Source: Bacteroidales bacterium (lineage in GTDB: Bacteria; Bacteroidota; Bacteroidia; Bacteroidales; JAAUTT01). Taken from it: DNA of 6,542 nucleotides. The DNA is taken from NCBI GenBank assembly GCA_025350365.1, contig JANXXY010000247.1, positions 1-6,542 of the forward strand, written 5' to 3'. The position numbers and the translations under genes are program-made. The notes below the pieces were generated by a model. The model was not told the origin of the DNA. It searched no databases and worked only from the letters and a program-made list of their open reading frames with translations. Of the stretch, positions 1-6,191 are shown one piece after another. Positions within the stretch are counted from its first letter, which is position 1. The number at the start of each line of letters is the position of its first letter.

Positions 1-1
1 G

Positions 2-316
2 GAACTCAAAGAACTTTTTGCTGCCCCGCAATTGCTCAAACACCGTATCGTACTAACTCTTATCTACTCTGCCGGTTTGCGAGGCCAAGAAGCGATTAAC
101 CTGAAAATCTCCGATATCGATTTTGAACGCAAAACCATCCACATACGGCAGAGCAAATACAAAAAAGACCGTATCGTTCCGCTTTCTGATTATATGGCAA
201 AAGGCTTACTGAAATACATTTCCTCCAAGTGGAATATAAGTCTTAAAATTAATATTAAATTCATTGATTTCGTTAAATTTAGATCCGCTCGCGTGCAAAT
301 TATATCCAAGGTTTAA
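2..316 (+). pseudogene. Tyrosine recombinase (phage integrase family), fragment cut at both window edge and 3' junction
   Basis: The open frame runs in from the left window edge, so the true start lies outside; the TTG at 32 is internal. Translation from base 2 gives a typical start of the tyrosine-recombinase catalytic domain: ELKELFAAPQLLKHR, then SAGLRGQEAINLKISDIDF, containing the first catalytic Arg (in GLR), then the beta-hairpin SKYKKDRIVPLS with the conserved Lys/Arg, then AKGLLKYI. Family resemblance stops after KYI, near base 222-232. The remaining ~30 residues, up to the stop at 314-316, read the antisense of the neighbouring minus-strand gene and look non-homologous. The HxxR box and nucleophilic Tyr are absent, so the product should be inactive. 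This type of integrase is common in Bacteroidota, often beside other mobile elements. Identification as a tyrosine recombinase is firm; the subfamily is from memory of related sequences. Confidence 0.85.
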
Positions 317-790
317 TCCAAAATATGAATAACCCAATCCAGCTTTAAATCTAACGACAAATTCAGACTTATTATAGTTCGTATAAATTATGGGATAAAT
401 ACCTGCACTTACTGTTTTTATAAATGAAAGTAAATACAATTTATAACCATCAATATTGTAATTTAAATTTTCACTCCATGAAGCTCCATAAAAAATAAGT
501 CCCTGTTGGTAAGCTTTTTTCTTAAACGAAGTCTCCTTTATAATATATCCCCTACCAATACCTAATTCAGCTTCTATACCATTGGAAAATGAAATCGTTG
601 GCATTAAAAACCAACCGAACCTACATGTTTCAATATCATATTGCTTTATCTGCTTTTCTGTTTCCGAATATTTGAATTTATCACCAATCCCTTTATACCA
701 TTGGTATTTTAAATTTTTTATATAAATCAAATAATATAAATTCTTCTCAAGTTTTTCCGAAATACCAGGACATTCTGAAATCCTATATTT
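206..790 (-). pseudogene. Outer-membrane beta-barrel-like protein, remnant lacking a proper start and with altered C-terminus
   Basis: An open minus-strand frame runs from just after a stop at 791-793 to the stop at 206-208. No ATG starts it; the only early start-like codon is a TTG at 728-730, and no signal peptide is visible. The C-terminal half alternates polar and hydrophobic/aromatic residues in strand-like blocks (FVVRFKAGLGYSYFGLNLGY, then NEFNINFKTYIPL), resembling the last strands of small Bacteroidota outer-membrane barrels. The last few codons (GGNVFQ) lie in integrase-derived DNA across the junction at ~222-232, so the native end was probably replaced. The frame begins in the DNA that ends the frameshifted lipoprotein upstream, and the two may have been one locus. 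The barrel assignment is inference from strand pattern only; the broken ends are directly visible. It could instead be a complete but divergent hypothetical protein. Confidence 0.5.
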
Positions 791-1192
791 TCATTATTAT
801 TTATCGTGTCAAGATTTCTTATGTCTTTTTCTGATTTATCAGTCATTCCAATCATGAATTCTGTTTGCGCATTAAAGAATACTCATCAATCCATTTTTTA
901 TCATCGACATTAAATGCGAAGTCAAATTTTCCTTGATTTACACAGATGGAATCCTCTAAAATCCAACCACCATAAGAATCTGTGTTATTTACTCTTTTAT
1001 ATGGTCTATTAACACTAATTGTAAAAACGGTACCATCAGGAAAATCGGTTATTCCATTAACTTTTATATTATTACCCACTATTGTATCAACTTTTATGTC
1101 TCTTTATATTCAACTACAGAATTTGCCTTTTTTGATTCATTGCATGAATATCCAACTGCCAAAATGAGAATACTGTAAATAAACTTTTTCAT
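727..1192 (-). pseudogene. Putative small lipoprotein gene disrupted by two frameshifts
   Basis: A good start ATG at 1190-1192 encodes a lipoprotein-type leader: MKK, a hydrophobic core FIYSILILAVGYS, then Cys17 followed by polar NESKK. That frame stops at 1094-1096. The next frame continues seamlessly as DIKVDTIVGNNIKVNGITDF, then PDGTVFTISVNRPYKR, to a stop at 852-854, and has no convincing start of its own (GTG at 1077-1079). A third frame picks up with FMIGMTDKSEKDIRNLDTIN and ends at 727-729. Joined, the three pieces give one plausible ~150-residue surface lipoprotein with a PDGT-containing beta-rich middle. I do not recognise a named family. The frame changes lie near 1098-1103 and 855-870. 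Either the gene is decaying, in keeping with the broken integrase pieces on both sides, or the assembly has indels. The minus-strand orientation matches the barrel-like remnant downstream. Confidence 0.6.
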
Positions 1193-1213
1193 AATTTTAA
1201 TTTTAGTCTGGAT

Positions 1214-1423
1214 TCATTTGAGAAAGTGGTATTTTTTAATATTTTCGCTAACATCTATATAACCCCCATATGCGATAATCTCCCATTTACCCGAACCTGG
1301 TCTTACCCGGTTATTCATCCTATTGCTTAAAAATATTTTTAAAATACATTTCATATTCAGGCCATTTTCTGTACAATTTTCTGTACAATTTAGTAAACTA
1401 TTCTGGTCAACAATGTTATTTGT
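1214..1423 (-). other. Short orphan open frame of unknown origin, probably a gene remnant
   Basis: A minus-strand frame without stops starts right after the stop codon of the integrase remnant (1424-1426) and ends at 1214-1216. Its only plausible start, an ATG at 1316-1318 with a weak AGG just upstream, gives 34 residues including RPGSGKWEIIAYGGYIDVSE. The upstream part contains the NCTE-NCTE repeat produced by a 12-bp tandem duplication. I recognise no family. The lipoprotein ATG at 1192 lies 21 bp downstream on the same strand. The composition looks protein-like in the last 30 codons, so this may be the tail of a lost gene. It may also be non-coding. The stretch 1193-1423 otherwise holds nothing I can identify. 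Confidence 0.25.
1364..1391. repeat. 12-bp tandem duplication
   Basis: The 12-mer ATTTTCTGTACA occurs twice head to tail (1364-1375 and 1376-1387), followed by a partial third unit ATTT (1388-1391). Its length is a multiple of three, so it adds four codons without shifting any frame. It looks like a replication-slippage duplication in decaying DNA. Confidence 0.9.
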
Positions 1424-1518
1424 TTAATTATCTGATTCATCCACCGGATTTTTTACCTGGTCAAATCCTTAGGTGTGATATGGGTGCATACTTCAGCGGT
1501 TTTGCTTTAGCTGCAATG
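1424..1518 (-). pseudogene. Tyrosine recombinase C-terminal remnant with Tyr-to-Cys change
   Basis: Read on the minus strand from 1518, the codons give HCS-stop-SKTAEVCTHITPK. After skipping one base near 1468 the next frame gives GFDQVKNPVDESDN and then TAA at 1424-1426. From family knowledge this matches the end of Bacteroidota integrases, typically LGHSSSKTTEIYTHI followed by KGFDQIKNPIDDLD or similar. Three lesions are visible: a TAA (1507-1509) where the second Ser of the GHSSSKT-type stretch should be, TGC (Cys, 1486-1488) where the nucleophilic Tyr codon should be, and a one-base deletion between the THITPK and GFDQ parts. Only ~30 residues survive; nothing before the His is recognisable. 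The piece starts 27 bp beyond the end of ppnP. It may be the missing tail of the + strand integrase fragment at the left edge, moved by inversion, or the relic of a separate element. Confidence 0.75.
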
Positions 1519-1545
1519 TGGGTTAATAGTTAATCGGACTTAAAA

Positions 1546-1827
1546 TTATTTATACACACAAAAGTAAGGAGTGTCTTCACCGGCTTTCACTTTAAACTTC
1601 GAGTTCTTGGCGACTTCAAACGATTCAAATTTTTTGTACGCCTTCCACTCCTTTTCGCCTGGTAGCTGAATAAATAGTTGCCCGGAAATAACCGTCAAAA
1701 CCTCAACGGACGATGTGCCGAATTCGTACTCGCCGGCGGCCATAACGCCTATGGTGGCTGTGCCTTCAATACATTCTAATGCAATGGATTTCACCTTTCC
1801 ATCGAAATATTCATTGGTTTTAAACAT
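1546..1827 (-). CDS. ppnP: Pyrimidine/purine nucleoside phosphorylase PpnP
   Basis: This complete 93-residue protein belongs to the PpnP family (formerly DUF1255/YaiE), small cytosolic cupin-fold enzymes. Family members phosphorolyse several nucleosides (for example uridine, adenosine, guanosine, inosine) to the free base and ribose-1-phosphate in nucleotide salvage. The length equals the usual 93-95 residues. The family pattern is clear throughout: NEYFDGKVKSI at residues 5-15, GVMAAGEYEFGTSSVEVLTV at about 27-46, ISGQL at 47-51, the acidic/aromatic EKEW, and a C-terminal TPYFCVYK matching the family's TSYLCRYL-like end. The ATG at 1825-1827 is the only sensible start; there is no strong ribosome-binding site, as is normal in this phylum. 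It is transcribed alone, divergently from the gene at 2133. A -7-like motif lies ~30 bp upstream. It borders degraded mobile DNA downstream but appears intact. Confidence 0.95.
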   Translation of the reverse strand: MFKTNEYFDGKVKSIALECIEGTATIGVMAAGEYEFGTSSVEVLTVISGQLFIQLPGEKEWKAYKKFESFEVAKNSKFKVKAGEDTPYFCVYK

Positions 1828-1855
1828 ACAATTTGGATTTGAATTTTTACACCTG

Positions 1856-1863
1856 CAAAACTA
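1856..1863 (-). promoter_or_regulatory. Candidate sigma-ABfr -7 box for ppnP
   Basis: On the minus strand this reads TAGTTTTG, an exact fit to the Bacteroidota -7 consensus TAnnTTTG. It lies 28 bp from the ppnP ATG, leaving a short leader. No TTTG/TTG box is found at the expected ~19-21 bp upstream spacing, so the call rests on the -7 box alone. Confidence 0.45.
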
Positions 1864-2024
1864 TAAATTTTAACAAAAAAATTGCTTAATTTGCACAAAA
1901 AATTGCACTGAAAAGAGGATTTTTTTAAAACATATCTAATTCAAAATTAAAGGATATTAGAAACTTGCAGGATCTCCTAATCGAATAACTATGGTTTTTA
2001 GGTATCAGATGACATAAAAAAGCC

Positions 2025-2032
2025 TTACTTTG
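2025..2032 (+). promoter_or_regulatory. Candidate -7 box upstream of the 593-residue gene
   Basis: TTACTTTGC matches the Bacteroidota -7 motif TAnnTTTG at seven of eight positions. No clear -33 TTTG is seen at normal spacing. It would give a leader of roughly 95 nt before the ATG at 2133, and the small palindrome at 2037-2051 would sit at the start of the transcript. This is a tentative call. Confidence 0.3.
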
Positions 2033-2132
2033 CACGTTCAAAATTTTTGAAAGCCGGGATTAACTTTTAATTTATTTTAATATATTTTAAAAGAATTGTC
2101 GGTTTTAGTATCAAAAAAGTATAGATATAAAG

Positions 2133-3914
2133 ATGAATAACAGATTTCAAGCACATTCATTCCATATCCCGGTAATGGGACTTGGATATACCATCGATAG
2201 TCCGGTGAAGGTTGCCCAATATGGCATTCCATCGGTAATTTCACTGGCTGACGACATTCTTATGGAGAAGATGAGAGAGTTTTACAGTCTTAAATTAGAC
2301 CTACCTTTTCAGGCTATTTCCGAAAAAATTGACGATTTCAGGGCAAAGCGCATCACTGCTTATCTGAATCTGATTGATAAAATAGTGAAAGAGAAATTTG
2401 AAGAATTAAAAAACTCAATACAGAAAAAAGGAAGCGAATTCGAAAAATACATGGAAATGTTGCCTGATGCTTCTTCAATCAAACTAAAATTTAACCAGCT
2501 TAAGGAACAGACTAACGTTAAAGACCTAATTGCATGGATTCAACAGAATCTTCATGTGGGAAGCATTGATGTGAATATCATGACCAAGCTTGATAGAGAA
2601 AATTATAAGGACGGTGAAAAACTTCCACCCGAATATAACGATGCACACGCTGCACTTCGCGGCTTTGCCGAAAGCAAATTATCATCGTCTATCGTATTTT
2701 CCGCCGGAATGAGTCCTCGCCTATACAGCTATGTGGAGAAATTCAAAGATTTCTATCCGGATGAAACAGGTGTTACCAAAAAGAAAATCATCCTTAAAGT
2801 AAGCGATTATCGTTCGGCTCTTGTTCAGGGTAAGATGTTTGCCAAAAAAGGATTGTGGGTATCGGAATACCGGGTTGAATCGGGTTTAAACTGTGGGGGA
2901 CATGCATTTGCCACCCAAGGTTATCTAATGGGTCCCATTCTTGAAGAATTTAAAAACAGCCGCGAAACTTTTATACAATCATTGTTTGAGATTTATTCTC
3001 ATGCTTTGAAAGAACAAAACCGCCCATGTCCAGAAAATGCACCCGGATTTAGAATAACCGCGCAAGGAGGAGTAGGCACAGCCGAAGAACACTCGTTTTT
3101 GCTTGATTATTATGGTCTGGATTCCATTGGATGGGGATCACCATTTTTATTAGTTCCCGAAGCCTCCAATGTCGACAAAGAAACCATAAAACTTTTGTGT
3201 GAAGGTACTGAAGATGATTATTATCTGAGCGGTATATCACCCCTTGGTGTTCCCTTTAACAGTATTCGTGGCAACTCCAAGGACATTGAAAAGATGGAAA
3301 ACGTACGCAACGGTTCGCCGGGATTTGTTTGTACCAAACGTAAACTGGTTTACAATACGGAGTTTACTGAACGTCCGATTTGCACAGCATCAAAACCCTA
3401 TCAAAAGCTGAAAATAAAACAACTTCAGGACAAACAATTACCTGAGGCTGAATACCAAAAGGAATTTGATAAAATAGTGGAAAAGGCTTGTCTTTGCGTA
3501 GGCCTTGCAACTACCGCATTGATGGTAAATAACATTGACCTTAAAAATCATGGAGGCGGCGTAACCATATGTCCGGGACCAAATCTGGCATATTTCGACC
3601 AAACATACACGCTCAGGCAAATGGTCGATCATATATACGGGCGAACCAATCTGATGACGCACAAAAATCGTCCTCACATGTTTGTGAAAGAACTTCAGAT
3701 GTATGTGGAATATCTTAAAAATAAACTTGACGAAACGATAAAGCCAATAGCCGACAAACAAATGGAATATTTCCGGTTGTTTCAGAAGAATCTGAACGAA
3801 GGAATATCCTATTACAGGAGTTTGTTTTCCAATTCTAAACCCGAATCCAAAGTATTCACCGATTTGGAGCGACTGGAAAAGCAATTGAACGATATTGAGT
3901 TAACGCAGGCTTAA
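2133..3914 (+). CDS. Uncharacterised protein with nitronate-monooxygenase-like FMN TIM-barrel signature and C-terminal cysteine region
   Basis: This 593-residue cytosolic protein has no signal peptide or membrane segment. I recall near-identical hypothetical proteins in other Bacteroidota but no assigned function. Its layout suggests an aldolase-type TIM barrel related to FMN-dependent nitronate monooxygenases. There is a first-strand region HIPVMGLGYTIDSPVKVAQY (11-30), and a strand-helix unit KIILKVSDYRSALVQGKMFA (218-237). VESGLNCGGHAFAT (248-261) resembles the EGxEAGGH loop that carries the catalytic His (here His257). ITAQGGVGTAEEHSFLL (308-324), then GWGSPFLLVPEAS (333-345), resemble the phosphate-binding GG loop and GT-F-TEE stretch. 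Residues ~60-140 form a charged helical insertion, probably coiled coil. Cysteines at 400, 417, 453, 455 and 480 (CLC; ICPGPN) could bind metal or an Fe-S cluster. The C-terminus (515-590) is helical. It heads a two-gene unit with the DUF3810 gene 11 bp downstream. Real gene: certain; fold: inference. Confidence 0.75.
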   Translation: MNNRFQAHSFHIPVMGLGYTIDSPVKVAQYGIPSVISLADDILMEKMREFYSLKLDLPFQAISEKIDDFRAKRITAYLNLIDKIVKEKFEELKNSIQKKGSEFEKYMEMLPDASSIKLKFNQLKEQTNVKDLIAWIQQNLHVGSIDVNIMTKLDRENYKDGEKLPPEYNDAHAALRGFAESKLSSSIVFSAGMSPRLYSYVEKFKDFYPDETGVTKKKIILKVSDYRSALVQGKMFAKKGLWVSEYRVESGLNCGGHAFATQGYLMGPILEEFKNSRETFIQSLFEIYSHALKEQNRPCPENAPGFRITAQGGVGTAEEHSFLLDYYGLDSIGWGSPFLLVPEASNVDKETIKLLCEGTEDDYYLSGISPLGVPFNSIRGNSKDIEKMENVRNGSPGFVCTKRKLVYNTEFTERPICTASKPYQKLKIKQLQDKQLPEAEYQKEFDKIVEKACLCVGLATTALMVNNIDLKNHGGGVTICPGPNLAYFDQTYTLRQMVDHIYGRTNLMTHKNRPHMFVKELQMYVEYLKNKLDETIKPIADKQMEYFRLFQKNLNEGISYYRSLFSNSKPESKVFTDLERLEKQLNDIELTQA

Positions 3915-3925
3915 AAGTTTGCAAA

Positions 3926-5053
3926 ATGAGGATAAAAAATATCACCATAAATAAATGTAGATTAGGTTTAATTTTCTTTATCCCCATTCAAATCATTGTA
4001 TTTAACATTATTGTTCGCAATCATAATCGGATTGAGAATATCTATTCCCAAAGCATATACAAAGGCATAGTGTGGGTTCTGCGATCCTTGTTTGGATGGA
4101 TACCTCTGCCGCTTGCACAAATTTTGTTGTTTGTGCTTATCGCAATACCAATTGTATGGATTGTGAGGCAGTTGATAAAAATCAGATGCAAGCAACTAAG
4201 ATTTGGTAAATTTCTGTGGAATGGCATAACGCTGGGGCTTGCTATATTTTCGGGATCCTATTTTCTTTTTATGTCACTTTGGGGATTAAACTATCATCGC
4301 CAGGCAGTTTCGGAAATTGTGCAAATCGATCCGTCTAACATTACCGCTACCGAACTTGAAGATGTTTGCCGAAAATTGATTCAATTAACCAACGAAAGCC
4401 GAAACCTTTTAACAAAGGATGAGCTACATCCGGCAGTATTGCCAATGAACCACCGGCAAATCATCGAAAAAGCTTTGGTAGGTTTTGATGAGGTGGCTAA
4501 TACCTTTCCAAAATTTGCATACAAAAAGCCATCAGTAAAAATAGTTTTATTTCCTCAATTAATGTCGATGGTGGGTGTAAGTGGTATCTATATACCTTTT
4601 ACAGGCGAAGCCATTGTAAATATGGATCCTCCCTCCTATTTGCTTCCGGCTACTGTTTGTCACGAAATGGCTCACCAGTTGGGCTTTTCGCCCGAAGACG
4701 AGGCCAATTACATATCGTTTCTTGTTTGCAGGTCTAATTCCAATCCTTCATTTCAGTATTCAGGATATTTCATGGCCATGCGTTATGCCATGAATTCGCT
4801 TGGAGGGGCAAACAAAGAAGCATTTCTTAGTTTGCGTAAGGATATTAGCAAGGGTGTGATGACTGACATTGAAGCAAATAGATTATATTGGGGTAGATTT
4901 TACAATCCAATAAGCACTTTTACCAGCTATTTTTACGATTATTTTCTTAAGGCAAACGGCCAAAAACATGGCATTCGATCCTATAGCCTGATGGTAAAAT
5001 TAATTGTTGGTGAATACCGTAAAAACGGATTGTCCCCAGATTTGCATCATTGA
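3926..5053 (+). CDS. DUF3810 family membrane protein with HExxH zinc-peptidase motif
   Basis: A complete 375-residue protein of the DUF3810 family, found mainly in Bacteroidota and Firmicutes and functionally uncharacterised. The N-terminal third carries three predicted membrane helices (about 12-30, 61-80, 99-118), which would anchor it in the inner membrane. The remaining ~255 residues form a metallopeptidase-like domain. The stretch VSGIYIPFTGEAIVNMD (218-234) is the conserved block before the active site. CHEMAHQLGF (245-254) is an HExxH site with His246, Glu247 and His250, and Glu259 in SPEDEANYI is the likely third zinc ligand, giving a gluzincin-like arrangement. Peptidase activity is inferred from motif only. 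The ATG lies 11 bp after the stop of the 593-residue gene, so the two are very probably co-transcribed. It ends 3 bp before the convergent gene's stop codon, leaving no room for a terminator. No truncation is seen. Confidence 0.9.
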   Translation: MRIKNITINKCRLGLIFFIPIQIIVFNIIVRNHNRIENIYSQSIYKGIVWVLRSLFGWIPLPLAQILLFVLIAIPIVWIVRQLIKIRCKQLRFGKFLWNGITLGLAIFSGSYFLFMSLWGLNYHRQAVSEIVQIDPSNITATELEDVCRKLIQLTNESRNLLTKDELHPAVLPMNHRQIIEKALVGFDEVANTFPKFAYKKPSVKIVLFPQLMSMVGVSGIYIPFTGEAIVNMDPPSYLLPATVCHEMAHQLGFSPEDEANYISFLVCRSNSNPSFQYSGYFMAMRYAMNSLGGANKEAFLSLRKDISKGVMTDIEANRLYWGRFYNPISTFTSYFYDYFLKANGQKHGIRSYSLMVKLIVGEYRKNGLSPDLHH

Positions 5054-5056
5054 AAT

Positions 5057-6055
5057 TTAAAAAATGGACGACTCTCTAATCGACATCAGGTTTTCATGCG
5101 GTGTATCTTCCGCAATCTCGCATCCGGCAGAAATAATATATTTGGTCGCTTTATATTTATCTACCAAACTTTTCGACAACTGAAAAACTTCATCTTTCGA
5201 TTTATTCTGAATGTCAACTGAACTGATATTACCCGACAGTACCACATCGGGACCCAGAATGTCGCGGGCATTATCCAGATCAACCATCGAATCGATATCA
5301 ATAATATCTGCCTTCAGATCCTTAAACGATTCAAGCAAATGGTTGATGTCTCCGCAAACACGCAATTTAACCGCACCTCCAATTGAATGAATATATTCGA
5401 TTAGTTCTATATGTTTATCTTTCACATAAACATCATACATATCCTTATCAATCAGGGAACAAATGGTATCGCCAATACCTATCATGTCACAACCGGCATC
5501 AATCTGAGCCAACGCAAAGTCCTTTGCTGTTAACAAACATTTATCCAACAGAAAATTAGAGAAATCAGAATCAATCATCAATTGCTTCAGCATATCACTG
5601 GTGCCAACCAAGTGGCAGGCTTCGGCTAAAGGACTTTCAACCCATCCGTTGAGGGGAATATTACCATGCAACAATTTCTGAAAATACTCAGCCCCTTTTA
5701 TCCGGTCAAGAGTCCGTTCGGATTTATAAATATCGGGACGTTTCAGATCCATTACATCGTCGATGGTTTTAACAATATGCAAACAGCGTGGAATGCCCTC
5801 ATCAATAAAAACCACATGAGCACCAAATGCAGAAGTTTCGCGAAATGGATCGGAAATAAGACTCACCAAATCGGTATCGAATAATTCCATTGCCTTCATA
5901 TTCGACTCTACCAGCGCTTTATAGTCTAAAGCAAATGTCTCAAATGTTACATAATTTAACCTGGCAGCAAAATGCATTAATATAGGATTGAATATAACCC
6001 TGTCCGTCGGAAGTTGGCCTTTTAAAAGATTGTCGAATTTATGCTTCTTTGTCAT
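5057..6055 (-). CDS. Uroporphyrinogen decarboxylase (URO-D) family protein, MtaA/CmuA-like methyltransferase
   Basis: A complete 332-residue cytosolic protein of the URO-D superfamily, in the branch of methylcobamide:thiol methyltransferases (MtaA/MtbA type) rather than HemE. Such enzymes move a methyl group from a corrinoid protein to a thiol, with zinc activating the thiol. Supporting blocks are FNPILMHFAARL (22-33), a SDPFRETSAFGA segment (68-79) typical of this branch, GWVESPLAEACHLVG (137-151), the AGCDMIGIGDTICSLI segment (187-202), RVCGDINHLL (232-241), LSGNISSVD (273-281), and the terminal ISAGCEIAEDTPHENL (308-323). The last supplies the expected Cys312. The usual metal motif is HxC; here it reads Arg232-Val-Cys234. 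No corrinoid-protein or substrate-specific methyltransferase gene is in the window, so the substrate is unknown. It is transcribed toward the DUF3810 gene and has a promoter match directly upstream. HemE itself is unlikely, since the HemE N-terminal motif is absent. Confidence 0.85.
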   Translation of the reverse strand: MTKKHKFDNLLKGQLPTDRVIFNPILMHFAARLNYVTFETFALDYKALVESNMKAMELFDTDLVSLISDPFRETSAFGAHVVFIDEGIPRCLHIVKTIDDVMDLKRPDIYKSERTLDRIKGAEYFQKLLHGNIPLNGWVESPLAEACHLVGTSDMLKQLMIDSDFSNFLLDKCLLTAKDFALAQIDAGCDMIGIGDTICSLIDKDMYDVYVKDKHIELIEYIHSIGGAVKLRVCGDINHLLESFKDLKADIIDIDSMVDLDNARDILGPDVVLSGNISSVDIQNKSKDEVFQLSKSLVDKYKATKYIISAGCEIAEDTPHENLMSIRESSIF

Positions 6056-6087
6056 GGCAAATATTTTGAATAACCACTGTTGTTATG

Positions 6088-6119
6088 CAAATATACATAA
6101 GAACGCGATACTTAACAAT
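6088..6119 (-). promoter_or_regulatory. Promoter of the URO-D/MtaA-like gene (sigma-ABfr type)
   Basis: On the minus strand the -7 box reads TATATTTG (6088-6095), an exact TAnnTTTG match. A -33 box ATTG (6116-6119, three of four against TTTG) lies 20 bp further upstream, the normal spacing for Bacteroidota housekeeping promoters. The start codon is ~33 bp downstream of the -7 box. There is no room for a cobalamin riboswitch or other long leader. Confidence 0.6.
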
Positions 6120-6161
6120 ATTGTGTGTACGGCAAAATTCCCTCTTATCGCTTATATCTTC

Positions 6162-6191
6162 AACCCCAACCCCTTAAAAAGGGACTATAAC
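6162..6191 (+). repeat. 30-bp palindromic intergenic repeat, copy 1
   Basis: The unit starts with a doubled AACCCC, then CCTTAAAAAGGG and CTATAAC with one extra A. It is nearly identical in length and sequence to copy 2 at 6294 (same 30-bp span, differing only around the A-run/GGG). It forms the left arm of the hairpin at 6172-6224. Similar CCCC-TTAAAA-GGGG repeats are scattered between genes in many Bacteroidota genomes. Confidence 0.85.

Larger units (their letters stand above)
1828..2132. other. Divergent intergenic region between ppnP and the 593-residue gene
   Basis: About 300 bp of AT-rich DNA with no credible coding frame. It must hold promoters for both flanking genes, which point away from each other. 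Visible elements are the ppnP -7-like box (1856-1863), a TTACTTTG box on the + strand (2025-2032), and a short palindrome TTCAAAATTTTTGAA (2037-2051). It also has a pair of AAAAAATTGC repeats near 1877-1907 with no clear role. Confidence 0.6.

Noticed and set aside
982..1167. Plus-strand 61-codon open frame with hydrophobic content
   Set aside because: It is antisense to the frameshifted lipoprotein gene, whose minus-strand reading has a proper signal peptide and sensible protein sequence.
2037..2051. Palindrome TTCAAAATTTTTGAA as an operator
   Set aside because: A short AT-rich palindrome is expected by chance in this composition; no regulator gene is nearby.
3438..3884. Long minus-strand open frame inside the 593-residue gene (also 3049-3240)
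   Set aside because: Antisense to a clearly coding gene, lacking family motifs; it has His/Phe/Leu-rich composition typical of reverse-strand shadows.
1546..5053. ppnP, the NMO-like gene and the DUF3810 gene as a defence or novel multi-gene system
   Set aside because: ppnP is divergent and a housekeeping salvage gene; no nuclease, toxin, NTPase or sensor domain is present.
5666..5884. Plus-strand open frame within the URO-D gene
   Set aside because: Antisense to a strongly supported gene, with no recognisable protein features.
6056..6130. Cobalamin riboswitch ahead of the methyltransferase-like gene
   Set aside because: The predicted leader is only about 25 nt, far too short, and no B12-box-like sequence is visible.
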